Below are positions 1-8,594 of a DNA stretch of 64,000 nucleotides, piece by piece. A program made the position numbers and the translations under genes. The DNA lies in the NCBI GenBank assembly GCA_958452935.1, contig CAUDVX010000002.1, forward strand, positions 1 to 64,000, in the 5' to 3' direction. The DNA comes from an uncultured Collinsella sp. Lineage in GTDB: Bacteria; Actinomycetota; Coriobacteriia; Coriobacteriales; Coriobacteriaceae. The notes under the pieces were generated by a model that was given only the letters and a program-made list of their open reading frames with translations, searched no databases and had not been told where the DNA came from. Each line of letters opens with the position of its first letter. Within the stretch, counting starts at the first letter, position 1.

Positions 1-4
1 ACAT

Positions 5-49
5 GCAAAGAGGCTCCGCATCGCGCTTCGCGCTGCGGAGCCTCTTTGC
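5..49. terminator. Perfect 16-bp hairpin, probable terminator of an upstream gene
   Basis: Arms at 5-20 and 34-49 are exact reverse complements around a 13-nt loop rich in CGCG. The T tract after the stem is short (TTT, inside the stem), so it could work in either direction. The gene it would serve lies outside the window. Confidence 0.6.
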
Positions 50-50
50 G

Positions 51-266
51 TCCTGCGGAAATGTTCCGGAGAGAAGCCCCCGTCACGCCCCCGGATCCCC
101 TGCGTTTACGGCCTTGAGGTCGGCTCGCGGAGAAGGACGTGGTTGATGGGAGTACGTGTCCCCTTCGCTGTTTCGCGCTTCGCGCGAAAGGCGCGCTACT
201 TTGGGATGGGTGGGGAATGTGGTTGTTGCGGCAACTGGTCCCCATCATAAATTACCCTTGGCATAC
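51..266. other. Non-coding stretch without recognised feature
   Basis: Between the first hairpin and the riboswitch promoter I see no gene with a ribosome-binding site, and no repeat shared with the rest of the window. Two short overlapping open frames here have no supporting features. Confidence 0.4.
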
Positions 267-294
267 TTGCGCGAAAACCTGCCCGTGCTACACT
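267..294 (+). promoter_or_regulatory. Candidate promoter of the riboflavin transporter operon
   Basis: TTGCGC at 267-272 and TACACT at 289-294 are separated by 16 nt. The -10 box lies about 15 nt before the first conserved base of the FMN riboswitch, which is where a riboswitch transcript should begin. Confidence 0.45.
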
Positions 295-307
295 TGCAAT
301 TGCTGTT

Positions 308-486
308 TCAGGGCGGGGTGAAATTCCCCACTGGCGGTAAATCGGGCGGTGTCAAAGGGACGCCGTGGCGCAGGTAAAGTGCCTGCGGCCGAGCCGATGA
401 GTCCGCGACCCGTGTGTGCGTTGGTTCGCATGCCGGCTGAACTGGTGAGATCCCAGTACCAACGGTTAGAGTCCGGATGAAAGAGG
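308..486 (+). ncRNA. FMN riboswitch (RFN element)
   Basis: Conserved RFN blocks appear in order: GGGCGGGGTGAAATTCCCC at 311-329, CTGGCGGTAA, the GCCCGCGA-like GTCCGCGACCC segment near 400-411, a TGGTGAGATCCCAGTACC arm near 443-460, and ACGGTTAGAGTCCGGATGA closing the P1 helix near 462-480. The helix end runs straight into the ribosome-binding site of ribU, so regulation by occlusion of translation is plausible. High FMN would shut off riboflavin import. Confidence 0.95.
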
Positions 487-497
487 CAGGTGATCTT

Positions 498-1088
498 ATG
501 TCTGAACAGTCGCAGCATATCCATTTTGAGAACACGAATAGGTGGAGCACCAAACAGCTCGTTACCATGGCGTTGATGTGCGCCCTGGGAGCGCTGTTTA
601 TGTATGTGCAGCTGCCCATCCTTCCTTCGGCGCCGTTTTTGACGTATGACCCGTCGCTGGTGCCGGCGATGGTGTGTGGATTTGCGTATGGTCCTGGTGC
701 CGGCACTGCCGTTGCCGCCATGGCGATCGTCATCCATGCGCTTACCACGGGTGACTGGGTCGGCGCGCTTATGAACTTGGTTGCCACGCTGGGCTATATT
801 CTGCCTGCGGCTATCGTCTATCAGAAGATGCACACCTACAAGGGTGCCGTGATTGGCCTGGCGCTCGGCGTCATTGCCGCTACGGCGCTGTCCATGGTCG
901 CGAACCTGACCATCGGCGTTTGGTTCTGGTATGGCTCGGCCGATGTGATTCTGCCGCTCATGCTTCCCGCCGTCTTGCCGTTTAACCTCATCAAGACCGT
1001 GCTCAACTCGGTGTTGACGCTGGTGGTGTACAAGGCGGTCTCTAATCTCATCACGCCCAAGAAGGACCAGGTCAAAGGCCGCGCATGA
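498..1088 (+). CDS. ribU: Riboflavin ECF transporter substrate-binding component RibU
   Basis: A 196-aa, strongly hydrophobic protein with about six membrane segments, the usual size of an ECF S-component. An FMN riboswitch directly upstream points to riboflavin as substrate. The ATG at 498 is preferred over the ATG at 477 because GAGGCAGG sits just before it and the 477 codon is still inside the riboswitch. The N-terminus begins MSEQSQHIHF, and the first membrane span starts near residue 20 (TKQLVTMALMCALGALFMYV). The stop codon overlaps the ecfA start by 4 nt (ATGA), so the two are translationally coupled. Family assignment rests on the protein profile plus the riboswitch. Confidence 0.88.
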   Translation: MSEQSQHIHFENTNRWSTKQLVTMALMCALGALFMYVQLPILPSAPFLTYDPSLVPAMVCGFAYGPGAGTAVAAMAIVIHALTTGDWVGALMNLVATLGYILPAAIVYQKMHTYKGAVIGLALGVIAATALSMVANLTIGVWFWYGSADVILPLMLPAVLPFNLIKTVLNSVLTLVVYKAVSNLITPKKDQVKGRA

Positions 1089-2989
1089 TTGAGTGTCGGG
1101 GCGTTTCCTTTAGCTATGACGGTGCTGTACCGGCGCTCGATGGCATCGATCTGAACATCGAGGATGGCGAGTTTTTCTGCATCCTCGGCGGAAACGGGTC
1201 GGGCAAGTCTACGTTTGCCAAGCATTTGAACGCGCTGCTGCAGCCCGATGCGGGAACGGTGTGCGTCAACGGCATGGACGCGTCCGATCCCGAGCTGGTC
1301 TACGATATCCGCTCGACTGCGGGCATGGTGTTCCAGAATCCCGACGACCAGCTTGTGGCGACGCTTGTCGAGGACGATGTTGCGTTTGGTCCCGAGAACT
1401 TAGGGGTCGAATCGGCCCAGATCGCGCAGCGCGTGCGCGAGGCGCTGAAGGCCGTGGGTCTGGTGGGCTTTGAGCGCCACGAGACCCACGCTCTCTCGGG
1501 CGGACAAAAGCAGCGCGTGGCGCTTGCCGGCGTGCTCGCCATGGAGCCGCGTGTGCTCATTTTGGACGAGGCGTCCTCGATGCTCGATCCGTGCGGGCGC
1601 AAGGGCCTTATGAAGGCCTGTCACGCGCTGCACGAACGCGGCATGACCATCGTGATGATTACGCACTTTATGGAAGAGGCCGCCGAGGCCGATCGTGTCG
1701 CGGTATTTCGGGCGGGGCACGTTGCCATGCTCGGTACGCCCGAGGAAATCTTGACGCGGGCGGATGAGCTTGCGCAGCTCAACCTGGATATGCCGGCGTC
1801 GTGTCGTCTGGGCAGGTCGCTTCGTGCGAAGGGCGTGCCCGTTTGCGCGCAGGTGCGCGAGGCGGGTATGGTTGCCGCGGTTGCGCAGGCCTATACCGAG
1901 CGAAGTGAGGCGGGTACCGTGGGGCAGCCTTCCGTATCCCAGTTGGAAATCGCTGACGGCATTGTTCCGGCAGACAACAAGGACAACGCATCAGAGCCCG
2001 TCATCGAGCTATCCCATGTTTCGTACAGCTATTCGCTCAGTCCGCGCGAGCGCCGTCGCTGGCATAAGCGCTCGGCCGCTGCGGGCAAATCAACCAAGCA
2101 GGCTCTCTGGGGAAATGACCCTAGTAGTCCGTGGGCACTGCGCGACGTGTCTTTGACGGTACGTCGCGGCGAGTTCCTGGGGCTAGCAGGCCATACCGGC
2201 TCGGGTAAATCAACGCTGGTTCAGCATCTCAACGGGTTGATTCGTCCGCAGGAGGGAAGCGTTTGCGCGCTGGGGCTCGACCTGTCAAACAAGAAAGACG
2301 CCGCCGCGGTTAAGGCCAAGGTCGGCGTGGTGTTTCAGTATCCCGAGCGCCAGTTATTTGCCGAGACCGTGGCGCAGGACGTGGCGTTTGGCCCGCGCAA
2401 CCTTGGTCTGCCGCAAGACGAGGTTGCGCGCCGTGTCGCATCATCGCTTACGCGCGTGGGCCTCGACCTTGTCGCGATAGGCGATAAGAGCCCCTTTGAG
2501 CTTTCGGGCGGCCAGCAGCGCCGCGTGGCGTTTGCCGGCGTGCTTGCTATGGAGCCCGAGGTCCTAGTACTCGATGAGCCCATGGCAGGGCTCGATCCGG
2601 CTGCGCGCAGGGATTTCCTAGGGCTCATCGGTCGACTCCATCGCGAGGGCCTGACCGTTGTCATGGTTTCGCACAGCATGGATGATCTGGCAAATTGTTG
2701 TGACCGTATCGTTGTGATGAACGAGGGCGCCGTGTTTGCCGAGGGAACGCCCACGCAGGTTTTTGCGCGCGCGGATGAGCTCAAGTCGATCGGCCTGGGC
2801 GTTCCTGCCGCCCAGCGTATGGCGCTGGCGCTCGCACAGGCCGGTGTGCCGCTCCGCTGCGACAAGCTTTATACGGTTGAGGCGCTGGCCGACGAGCTGG
2901 CCGGCTTGCTGCTGGGCTGTGCGGACGGGCCTTTGGGGGCTCCGCGTCAGGCCGGTTCCAAGGCGCCCACGCGAGAGGAGGGCTGCTGA
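1085..2989 (+). CDS. ecfA: Fused double ATPase of the energy-coupling factor transporter (EcfA-EcfA')
   Basis: This 634-aa protein contains two complete ABC ATPase domains, normally encoded as separate ecfA1 and ecfA2 genes of about 280 aa. Domain 1 has Walker A GGNGSGKST (about residues 35-43), signature LSGGQKQR (about 137) and Walker B VLILDEASSML. Domain 2 has GHTGSGKST (about 369), LSGGQQRR (about 473) and VLVLDEPMAGLD. In domain 1 the residue after the Walker B glutamate is Ala, as in many EcfA proteins. The linker (about 235-300) is charged and probably flexible. It powers riboflavin uptake with EcfT, and could also serve S-components encoded elsewhere. It overlaps ribU by 4 nt and ecfT by 1 nt. 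Confidence 0.93.
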   Translation: MIECRGVSFSYDGAVPALDGIDLNIEDGEFFCILGGNGSGKSTFAKHLNALLQPDAGTVCVNGMDASDPELVYDIRSTAGMVFQNPDDQLVATLVEDDVAFGPENLGVESAQIAQRVREALKAVGLVGFERHETHALSGGQKQRVALAGVLAMEPRVLILDEASSMLDPCGRKGLMKACHALHERGMTIVMITHFMEEAAEADRVAVFRAGHVAMLGTPEEILTRADELAQLNLDMPASCRLGRSLRAKGVPVCAQVREAGMVAAVAQAYTERSEAGTVGQPSVSQLEIADGIVPADNKDNASEPVIELSHVSYSYSLSPRERRRWHKRSAAAGKSTKQALWGNDPSSPWALRDVSLTVRRGEFLGLAGHTGSGKSTLVQHLNGLIRPQEGSVCALGLDLSNKKDAAAVKAKVGVVFQYPERQLFAETVAQDVAFGPRNLGLPQDEVARRVASSLTRVGLDLVAIGDKSPFELSGGQQRRVAFAGVLAMEPEVLVLDEPMAGLDPAARRDFLGLIGRLHREGLTVVMVSHSMDDLANCCDRIVVMNEGAVFAEGTPTQVFARADELKSIGLGVPAAQRMALALAQAGVPLRCDKLYTVEALADELAGLLLGCADGPLGAPRQAGSKAPTREEGC

Positions 2990-3789
2990 TGGAGGCGTTC
3001 TCATTTGGCAGCTACTATCCCGGGGATAGCGCGCTGCATCGCCTGGATCCGCGCACTAAGTTGTTCCTAGGTTTCGCATTTCTGATCACCGTGCTCACCG
3101 TTGGCGGCTTCGGCGGGCTGGTGCCGGTCGCAATGTTTGTCGTGCTGGTCTATGTCATGGCCCGGGTGCCGTTGCGTCGGGTCCTATCGTCGATGGCGCC
3201 ATTGCTGGCGATTGTCGTGGTGGTCGCGGTGCTTAACCTGTTTTCCGACCAGAGTGGCCGCATCCTGTGGCAGCTTGGCTTTTTGCAGGTGAGCGAGGGC
3301 TCGCTGCGTTCTGCGGCGTTTACGGCGTGCCGCCTGACCCTGATGATGGCCGGCATGAGCGCCATTACACTCACCACGCCGACGCTCGATCTCACCGCAG
3401 GTTTTGAGCGTTTGCTCGCACCATTTGCGCGCGTGGGGCTTCCGGCGCACGAGCTCGGCATGATTATGGGTATCGCGCTGCGGTTTATACCGCAATTTGC
3501 CACCGAGATGAAACAGACGGCCGATGCGCAGGCAAGCCGCGGCGCGCGCGTGACGGGCGGTCCGCTCGGCGGTGTGCGCATGCTCGGCAGCGTGGCGATT
3601 CCGCTGTTCACCGGCGTGTTCCGTCATGCCGAGACGCTTTCGGCCGCCATGGATGCGCGTTGTTATCACGGCGAGCAGGGGCGCACGCGTCTGCATGCGC
3701 TTACGTTTGGCCGCGGGGATGCACTGGCCGCGGTGGCGATGGCGCTGCTGGTGACATGCGTTGTCGTTATCAATCTTCAACTCTTCTAA
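2989..3789 (+). CDS. ecfT: Energy-coupling factor transporter transmembrane protein EcfT
   Basis: A 266-aa membrane protein beginning MEAFSFGSYYPGDSALHRLD, the typical EcfT N-terminus (Y-PG-S-LHRLDPRTK). Several hydrophobic spans follow. The cytoplasmic coupling helices carry the Ala-Arg-Gly type motifs QASRGAR (about 183-189) and AMDARCYHG (about 220-228), which contact the two ATPase domains. It is the third gene of a tightly overlapping operon with ribU and the fused ecfA, forming a complete importer. Its start overlaps the ecfA stop (TGATG). Confidence 0.93.
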   Translation: MEAFSFGSYYPGDSALHRLDPRTKLFLGFAFLITVLTVGGFGGLVPVAMFVVLVYVMARVPLRRVLSSMAPLLAIVVVVAVLNLFSDQSGRILWQLGFLQVSEGSLRSAAFTACRLTLMMAGMSAITLTTPTLDLTAGFERLLAPFARVGLPAHELGMIMGIALRFIPQFATEMKQTADAQASRGARVTGGPLGGVRMLGSVAIPLFTGVFRHAETLSAAMDARCYHGEQGRTRLHALTFGRGDALAAVAMALLVTCVVVINLQLF

Positions 3790-3819
3790 GCTCGATTCGA
3801 GCGCAAGAAAGGGGTCTCT

Positions 3820-4266
3820 ATGACCGACATCGATCGCACGGCTCAGCTCGAGCGCGTCTGCTCGTATCTCAGGCGTATTCCGGCGTGGTATCTTGCCACG
3901 ACCGATGCGAGCGACGGGCATCAGCCCCGCGTGAGGCCGTTTTCGTTTGCCATGGTCGATGACGGCAAGCTGTGGTTTTGCACGTCGCGCGACAAGGACG
4001 TGTGGGCGGAGTTGAGCGCGAATCCCAAGTTTGAGGTATCGGGCTGGAAGCCGGGGGAGTGCTGGATCGTGTTAACCGGTGAGGCCGCGCTCGAGGACGA
4101 TGCAGTCGTGAGCGACAAGGTGCGTCAGGCGGGCTTTAGGCACATGGTGGGCATTGGCGAGCAACACGATAGCGCCAACGACGGCCGCCTTGCATTCTTC
4201 TCGGTCCGCAACATCGCCGCGCGATTCTGCGATATCGACGGCAGCGAAGAGCGCCTCGAGCTCTAA
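3820..4266 (+). CDS. Pyridoxamine 5'-phosphate oxidase-family split-barrel protein
   Basis: A 148-aa protein with the FMN-binding split-barrel profile: an early IPAWYLATTDASDG strand, RVRPFSFAMVDDGKLWFCTS near residues 31-50, and EVSGWKPGECWIVLTGEA further on. Members bind FMN or F420 and reduce or oxidise varied small molecules; the substrate cannot be read from sequence. AAAGGGG precedes the ATG at 3820. It lies 30 nt after the riboflavin importer genes and is followed by a close paralogue, so a link to flavin supply is plausible but inferred. Confidence 0.8.
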   Translation: MTDIDRTAQLERVCSYLRRIPAWYLATTDASDGHQPRVRPFSFAMVDDGKLWFCTSRDKDVWAELSANPKFEVSGWKPGECWIVLTGEAALEDDAVVSDKVRQAGFRHMVGIGEQHDSANDGRLAFFSVRNIAARFCDIDGSEERLEL

Positions 4267-4320
4267 TTTCCCAAATTGACTACCCATTGCAAAAAGACTG
4301 GTCAGGCGACAGGAGGAAAC

Positions 4321-4731
4321 GTGGACGGATTGAATACGGTGCTGGAGTATCTGACGTCGGTGCCTGCGTGGTATCTGGCGACGAGCGTGGACGGGCAGCC
4401 GCATGTGCGTCCGTTCTCGTTTGCGCAGATTCAGGACGGCAAGCTGTGGTTTGTGACAGCGCGCACCAAAGATGTGTGGCAGGAGCTTCTGCAAAACCAG
4501 CGCTTTGAGGCCACGAGTTGGTGGCCGGGCCATGGTTGGTTGATTCTGCGTGGGCGTGCGGGGCTGGAAGACCGGGCTTCGAGCGAAATGCGCGAGGCCG
4601 GATGGAAACATCTTGAGCGCTTGAGCGAGCACTATGAGGGGCCTAACGACCCCACGCTTGTTTTCTTTAGCGTCGAGGATCCCGAGGCTTTTATCTGCAA
4701 TCACGACGAATGGGTGCCGGTCGAGCTCTAA
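4321..4731 (+). CDS. Second pyridoxamine 5'-phosphate oxidase-family split-barrel protein
   Basis: A 136-aa paralogue of the preceding protein with matching landmarks: VPAWYLATSVDGQPHVRPFS, QIQDGKLWFVTARTKDVWQE and RFEATSWWPGHGWLILRGRA. The GTG at 4321 is chosen because AGGAGG lies about 5 nt before it. An in-frame ATG at 4276 has no ribosome-binding site and would add a non-homologous tail. Tandem duplication within one flavin-related cluster is the simplest reading. A strong terminator follows at 4770. Substrate unknown. Confidence 0.78.
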   Translation: MDGLNTVLEYLTSVPAWYLATSVDGQPHVRPFSFAQIQDGKLWFVTARTKDVWQELLQNQRFEATSWWPGHGWLILRGRAGLEDRASSEMREAGWKHLERLSEHYEGPNDPTLVFFSVEDPEAFICNHDEWVPVEL

Positions 4732-4769
4732 CCAGCTGGCTCATCCCAACAACTTGGTTTTTCGCATGG

Positions 4770-4828
4770 GCGGGCCCCGTATTGCCTGACGCCGTTAGGA
4801 GCGCCGGGCAATACGGGGCCCGCTCTAT
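4770..4828 (+). terminator. Rho-independent terminator after the flavin cluster
   Basis: A 17-bp GC-rich perfect stem (4770-4786 with 4807-4823) is followed by TCTATTT. It ends the ribU-ecfA-ecfT-split-barrel unit before the arginine genes. Confidence 0.88.
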
Positions 4829-4867
4829 TTGTCAATTCCTTCAAGCGAATGTGTCGGGAATGTTTCA

Positions 4868-4904
4868 ATGCATGAATATGCAAGCTATTTACGTATTCAT
4901 GCAT
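4868..4904. promoter_or_regulatory. Inverted repeat upstream of argC, candidate ArgR-type operator
   Basis: Perfect 11-bp arms ATGCATGAATA (4868-4878) and TATTCATGCAT (4894-4904) flank a 15-nt spacer. Each arm contains the TGAAT/ATTCA half-site known from ArgR boxes, but the spacing is larger than in the classical 18-bp box, so this may be two half boxes. It lies 86 nt before argC. No argR gene is in the window. Confidence 0.45.
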
Positions 4905-4989
4905 CTTTTGGTGCTAAAGTTTCAACCCACTTCATAACGACCGCTGCGAAATGCGCATCGGTGCATAAATCGCAGGCAAGGAGTCTGAT

Positions 4990-6060
4990 ATGTCTTTGAA
5001 GGTTGGAATCGTCGGCGCGGCTGGATATGCCGGCGCCGAACTCATTCGCCTCGTGCTCGGTCATCCCGAGTTTGAACTTGTTGCCATTACGTCCAACGCC
5101 GATGCCGGCCAGCCACTGTCCGCGGTGTATCCGAGTTTCGCCGGCGTAAGCGATCTTGTCTTCACGACGCATGACGCCCCCGAGCTCAAGAACTGCGATG
5201 CGGTCTTTTTGGCCGTGCCGCACACGGCTGCCATGGCACAGGTGCCCGCCCTGCTTGCCGCAGGAGTCTCCTGCATTGACCTTTCGGCCGACTATCGCCT
5301 GAGCGATCCGGCCGTGTTCGAGACATGGTATGCCGCCGAGCACACGAGCCCTGAGCTGCTCAAGACGCGTGCTTTTGGTCTGCCCGAGCTGTTCTGTCGG
5401 GACTTGGAGACCGCCGCATCCGATTATGCTGGCGGCAAGTCCGTGCTGGTTGCCTGCGCCGGTTGCTATCCCACCGCAACGAGCCTTGCTGCCGCGCCTG
5501 CCGTGCGCGCCGGCTGGGTTGCCCAGAGCGGCCCCGTGATCGTCGACGCTATCAGCGGCGTGACGGGTGCCGGTAAGTCCTGCAACGCCCGCACGCATTT
5601 TTGCAGTGCAGACGAGAATCTGGAGGCATATGGCGTGGGCAAGCATCGTCATACGCCCGAGATCGAGCAGATTCTTGGCCTGACCGACCGCATCGTCTTC
5701 ACCCCGCATCTGGCACCGCTCAAGCGCGGCCTGCTCTCCACGGTGACGCTGCCGCTCGCGCCGCAGGCTCTCGACACGCTGACCCTTGAGGACGTTGTCG
5801 ACCATTACAAGCAGTTCTACACCGGTCGCACCTTTGTGCGCGTACTCGATGCCGGCCAGCAGCCCAAGACGGCTTCGGTCGTCGGCACCAACGCCGCCCA
5901 GATCGGCCTCGCGCTCAACAAGCGCGCGGGCGTCCTGGTGGCTACGGGCGCCATCGACAATCTGTGCAAGGGTGCAGCAGGCCAGGCGGTCCAGTGCGCC
6001 AACATCGTCTTTGGTTTTGACGAGCGACGAGGCTTGCCCACAGTGGCGTGCCCGGTGTAG
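4990..6060 (+). CDS. argC: N-acetyl-gamma-glutamyl-phosphate reductase
   Basis: A 356-aa NADPH-dependent reductase making N-acetylglutamate semialdehyde, the third step of arginine synthesis. The N-terminal nucleotide-binding motif VGIVGAAGYAGAELIRL is clear. The catalytic cysteine lies in ACAGCYPTA (about residue 159) and a conserved HRHTPEI follows near 218. AAGGAG precedes the ATG. It is first in the argC-argJ-argB-argD order. A 134-nt gap with a hairpin separates it from argJ. Confidence 0.96.
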   Translation: MSLKVGIVGAAGYAGAELIRLVLGHPEFELVAITSNADAGQPLSAVYPSFAGVSDLVFTTHDAPELKNCDAVFLAVPHTAAMAQVPALLAAGVSCIDLSADYRLSDPAVFETWYAAEHTSPELLKTRAFGLPELFCRDLETAASDYAGGKSVLVACAGCYPTATSLAAAPAVRAGWVAQSGPVIVDAISGVTGAGKSCNARTHFCSADENLEAYGVGKHRHTPEIEQILGLTDRIVFTPHLAPLKRGLLSTVTLPLAPQALDTLTLEDVVDHYKQFYTGRTFVRVLDAGQQPKTASVVGTNAAQIGLALNKRAGVLVATGAIDNLCKGAAGQAVQCANIVFGFDERRGLPTVACPV

Positions 6061-6089
6061 CACATTCGATTGTTAGCGATTTGGTAGTC

Positions 6090-6168
6090 GGGCATCGAGT
6101 GGGGCGCCACTCTTAAGCTGGTCTCATGATTGTGACTGGTGTGGCGCACCAACCGATGCCCATTTTTT
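6090..6168 (+). terminator. Terminator-like hairpin between argC and argJ (possible attenuator)
   Basis: GGGCATCG (6090-6097) pairs with CGATGCCC (6154-6161), followed by ATTTTTT. Inner segments near 6099-6110 and 6140-6151 can extend the pairing. It sits inside the presumed arginine operon, 26 nt before argJ, so it would reduce read-through from argC unless it is regulated. Confidence 0.55.
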
Positions 6169-6194
6169 ATTTGATATAAGGAGTCGTGGGGACG

Positions 6195-7463
6195 ATGAAT
6201 ACCGACCTGATTGATATCAAGATTCGTGCCGTAGAGGGCGGCGTAACGGCGGCGGCCGGCTTTAAGGCGGCGGGCATCCATGCCGGATTCCGCAAGAATC
6301 CCGAGCGCCTGGATTACGCGCTCGTCGTGCCCGATAAACCCTGTCCCGGGGCCGGCGTGTTTACGACTAACCGCTTTTGTGCGGCGCCCGTGCAGGTGAG
6401 CCGTGCCAACCTGGGCGGCGCCGACAAGGGCTACGGCATCATTGCCGGCGTTTCGGTCAACTCTGGCAATGCCAACGCCGCCACGGGTGAGACCGGTCTT
6501 GCCTGCGCGCGCGAGACCTGCAACATCGCCTCGCAGGTCATCGGCTGCGAGCCCCAGCAGATTCTGGTCGCCTCCACGGGCGTAATTGGTCAGATTCTGC
6601 CGATCGACACGTTTGAGACTGCCGTTCCCGCCGCCTACGAGGCGCTCTCCGACCACGGTGGCGCCGATGCCGCCCGCGCTATTATGACGACCGACACGCA
6701 CTCCAAGGAGTATGCCGTGTGTTACCGCAGCGAGGCCGCGGGGCACGCAGGCAATGCCTATACGGTGGGTGGTATGTGCAAGGGCTCGGGCATGATCATG
6801 CCCAACATGGCAACCATGATCGCGGTCATAACTACCGATGCCCCCGTCGAGCCGGCGGCGCTCCATGCCTTGTTGCTCTCTACCGTCAAGCAGACCTTTA
6901 ATAAGGTAACGGTCGACTCCGACACCTCGACTAACGACACCTGCATCATGCTTGCCTCCGGCGCTGCTGCCGCGGATGCCGAACCCATTGTCGAGGGCTC
7001 CGACGCCTTCGATGAGCTGGCCTTTGCCGTGCATGAGGTGTGCGAGAGCCTGGCGCGCAACATCGCCGCAGATGGCGAGGGCGCATCCAAGCTCGTGACG
7101 GTTAACGTCACCGGTGCCGCGAACGACGAGGAGGCCGATATCGCCGCCCGTGCTGTCGCCAACTCGCCGCTCGTCAAGACCTGCATCGCCGGCCACGACT
7201 GCAACTGGGGCCGCGTTGCCATGGCGCTCGGCAAGTGCGGCGTGCAATTTAACCAAGAAGATGTGTCCATCGATATGATGGGTATGCCCGTCTGCCGCGA
7301 CGGCCTGACCGTTCCCTTTGACGAGGACGAGGCGCTGCGTCGCTTTGAGGCGCCCGAGATCGTGATCTCAGCAGACCTGGGCGCAGGGGACGCGGCGACC
7401 ACCGTGTGGACTTGCGACCTCACGCACGAGTACATCTCCATTAACGGTGATTACCGTTCCTAG
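6195..7463 (+). CDS. argJ: Bifunctional glutamate N-acetyltransferase / amino-acid acetyltransferase
   Basis: A 422-aa ArgJ that recycles the acetyl group from N-acetylornithine to glutamate and in many bacteria also makes N-acetylglutamate from acetyl-CoA. The self-cleavage site is visible as MIMPNMATMIA, where the chain is cut before the threonine of ATM (about residue 206) to give alpha and beta subunits. The ATG at 6195 is chosen because AAGGAG at 6178-6183 is correctly spaced for it and too close to the in-frame GTG at 6186. It is preceded by a terminator-like hairpin and followed by argB. Confidence 0.95.
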   Translation: MNTDLIDIKIRAVEGGVTAAAGFKAAGIHAGFRKNPERLDYALVVPDKPCPGAGVFTTNRFCAAPVQVSRANLGGADKGYGIIAGVSVNSGNANAATGETGLACARETCNIASQVIGCEPQQILVASTGVIGQILPIDTFETAVPAAYEALSDHGGADAARAIMTTDTHSKEYAVCYRSEAAGHAGNAYTVGGMCKGSGMIMPNMATMIAVITTDAPVEPAALHALLLSTVKQTFNKVTVDSDTSTNDTCIMLASGAAAADAEPIVEGSDAFDELAFAVHEVCESLARNIAADGEGASKLVTVNVTGAANDEEADIAARAVANSPLVKTCIAGHDCNWGRVAMALGKCGVQFNQEDVSIDMMGMPVCRDGLTVPFDEDEALRRFEAPEIVISADLGAGDAATTVWTCDLTHEYISINGDYRS

Positions 7464-7544
7464 AGTCCCGATGTGCCGCGCGTCCCGCTGCAATCGCGGG
7501 CAACGAGGTGCGGCGCGATAGCTACACGAAAGACGAGGCAGACT

Positions 7545-8525
7545 ATGAAGTTCGCACGCGATTGCCGCTCGAACGAATCCAACGAAGTTACCGCGCAGCT
7601 GCTGTTCGAGGCGCTGCCATGGATTAAGAACCTGACCGGTAAGACGGTCGTTATCAAGTACGGCGGTGCCGCCATGGTCGACGAGCAACTGCGTCGTGAC
7701 GTGATGAGCGACATCGTCTTGCTCAAGATTATCGGCATGCGTCCTGTTATCGTGCACGGTGGCGGCAAGGCCATCAACGAGGCGCTCAGCCACTACGACA
7801 TCCCCGTCGAGTTTAAGAACGGCCAGCGCGTGACTACGCCTGCCACCATGGACATCGTGCGCGAGGTACTGGGTGGCAAGGTCAATCAGGAGCTGGTCGC
7901 GGCGCTCAACCACCACGGCAACCTGGCCGTGGGCGTGTCCGGCAGCGACGCCGGCACCCTTATCGCCGAGCCACTCGACCCAGAGCTCGGCCGCGTAGGC
8001 AAGGTCACGCACGTCAACACCGACTATATCGAGCGTTTGCTCGACAGCGAGTACATTCCCGTTATCGCCACGGTCGCGGCGGGGGAGGACGGTGGCTTCT
8101 TCAACATCAACGCCGATACCGCCGCCGGTGCCGTCGCGGCGGCGCTCCACGCGCATAAGGTGATCTTCCTTACCGACGTCGATGGCCTGTATAAGGACTT
8201 TAGCGACAAGGATTCGCTCATCTCCAACCTGACGCTCGACGAGGTTAATGAGATGCTCTATGGGGGCGAGGTCGACAAAGGCATGATTCCCAAGCTACGC
8301 GCCGCTGTCGATGCGCTTGCCGCCGGTGTGTTCCGAGCCCACATCATCAACGGCACGACGCCGCACTCGCTGCTGCTGGAGCTGCTGACCGATGCTGGCG
8401 TCGGTACCGTGATCCACTCCACCGAGACGGCTTACGAGTTCGATACGCACCCGCACCCGCTTTCGACCTTTGCGGCACGCCTGACCGAGAACCTCGACGA
8501 GGTCGAGAAGCTCCAGACGGTCTAG
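7545..8525 (+). CDS. argB: Acetylglutamate kinase
   Basis: A 326-aa amino-acid kinase phosphorylating N-acetylglutamate. It shows the kinase Lys loop VIKYGGAAM (about residues 38-46), the substrate-binding VHGGGKAI (about 71) and GVSGSDAGTL. The ATG at 7545 is preferred over the far upstream frame start at 7473, whose extension (RVPLQSRATRCGA) is not like the family. The N-terminal helix (residues 1-30) precedes the kinase fold, as in arginine-inhibited hexameric ArgB, so feedback inhibition is likely but inferred. It lies in the argCJBD operon. Confidence 0.95.
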   Translation: MKFARDCRSNESNEVTAQLLFEALPWIKNLTGKTVVIKYGGAAMVDEQLRRDVMSDIVLLKIIGMRPVIVHGGGKAINEALSHYDIPVEFKNGQRVTTPATMDIVREVLGGKVNQELVAALNHHGNLAVGVSGSDAGTLIAEPLDPELGRVGKVTHVNTDYIERLLDSEYIPVIATVAAGEDGGFFNINADTAAGAVAAALHAHKVIFLTDVDGLYKDFSDKDSLISNLTLDEVNEMLYGGEVDKGMIPKLRAAVDALAAGVFRAHIINGTTPHSLLLELLTDAGVGTVIHSTETAYEFDTHPHPLSTFAARLTENLDEVEKLQTV

Positions 8526-8594
8526 CTGACCCGCGGTCGTCGCGTCCCTGCACCCATAGCCCTGCGCCGTATGGCGCCCAACGAAAGGCATCCC

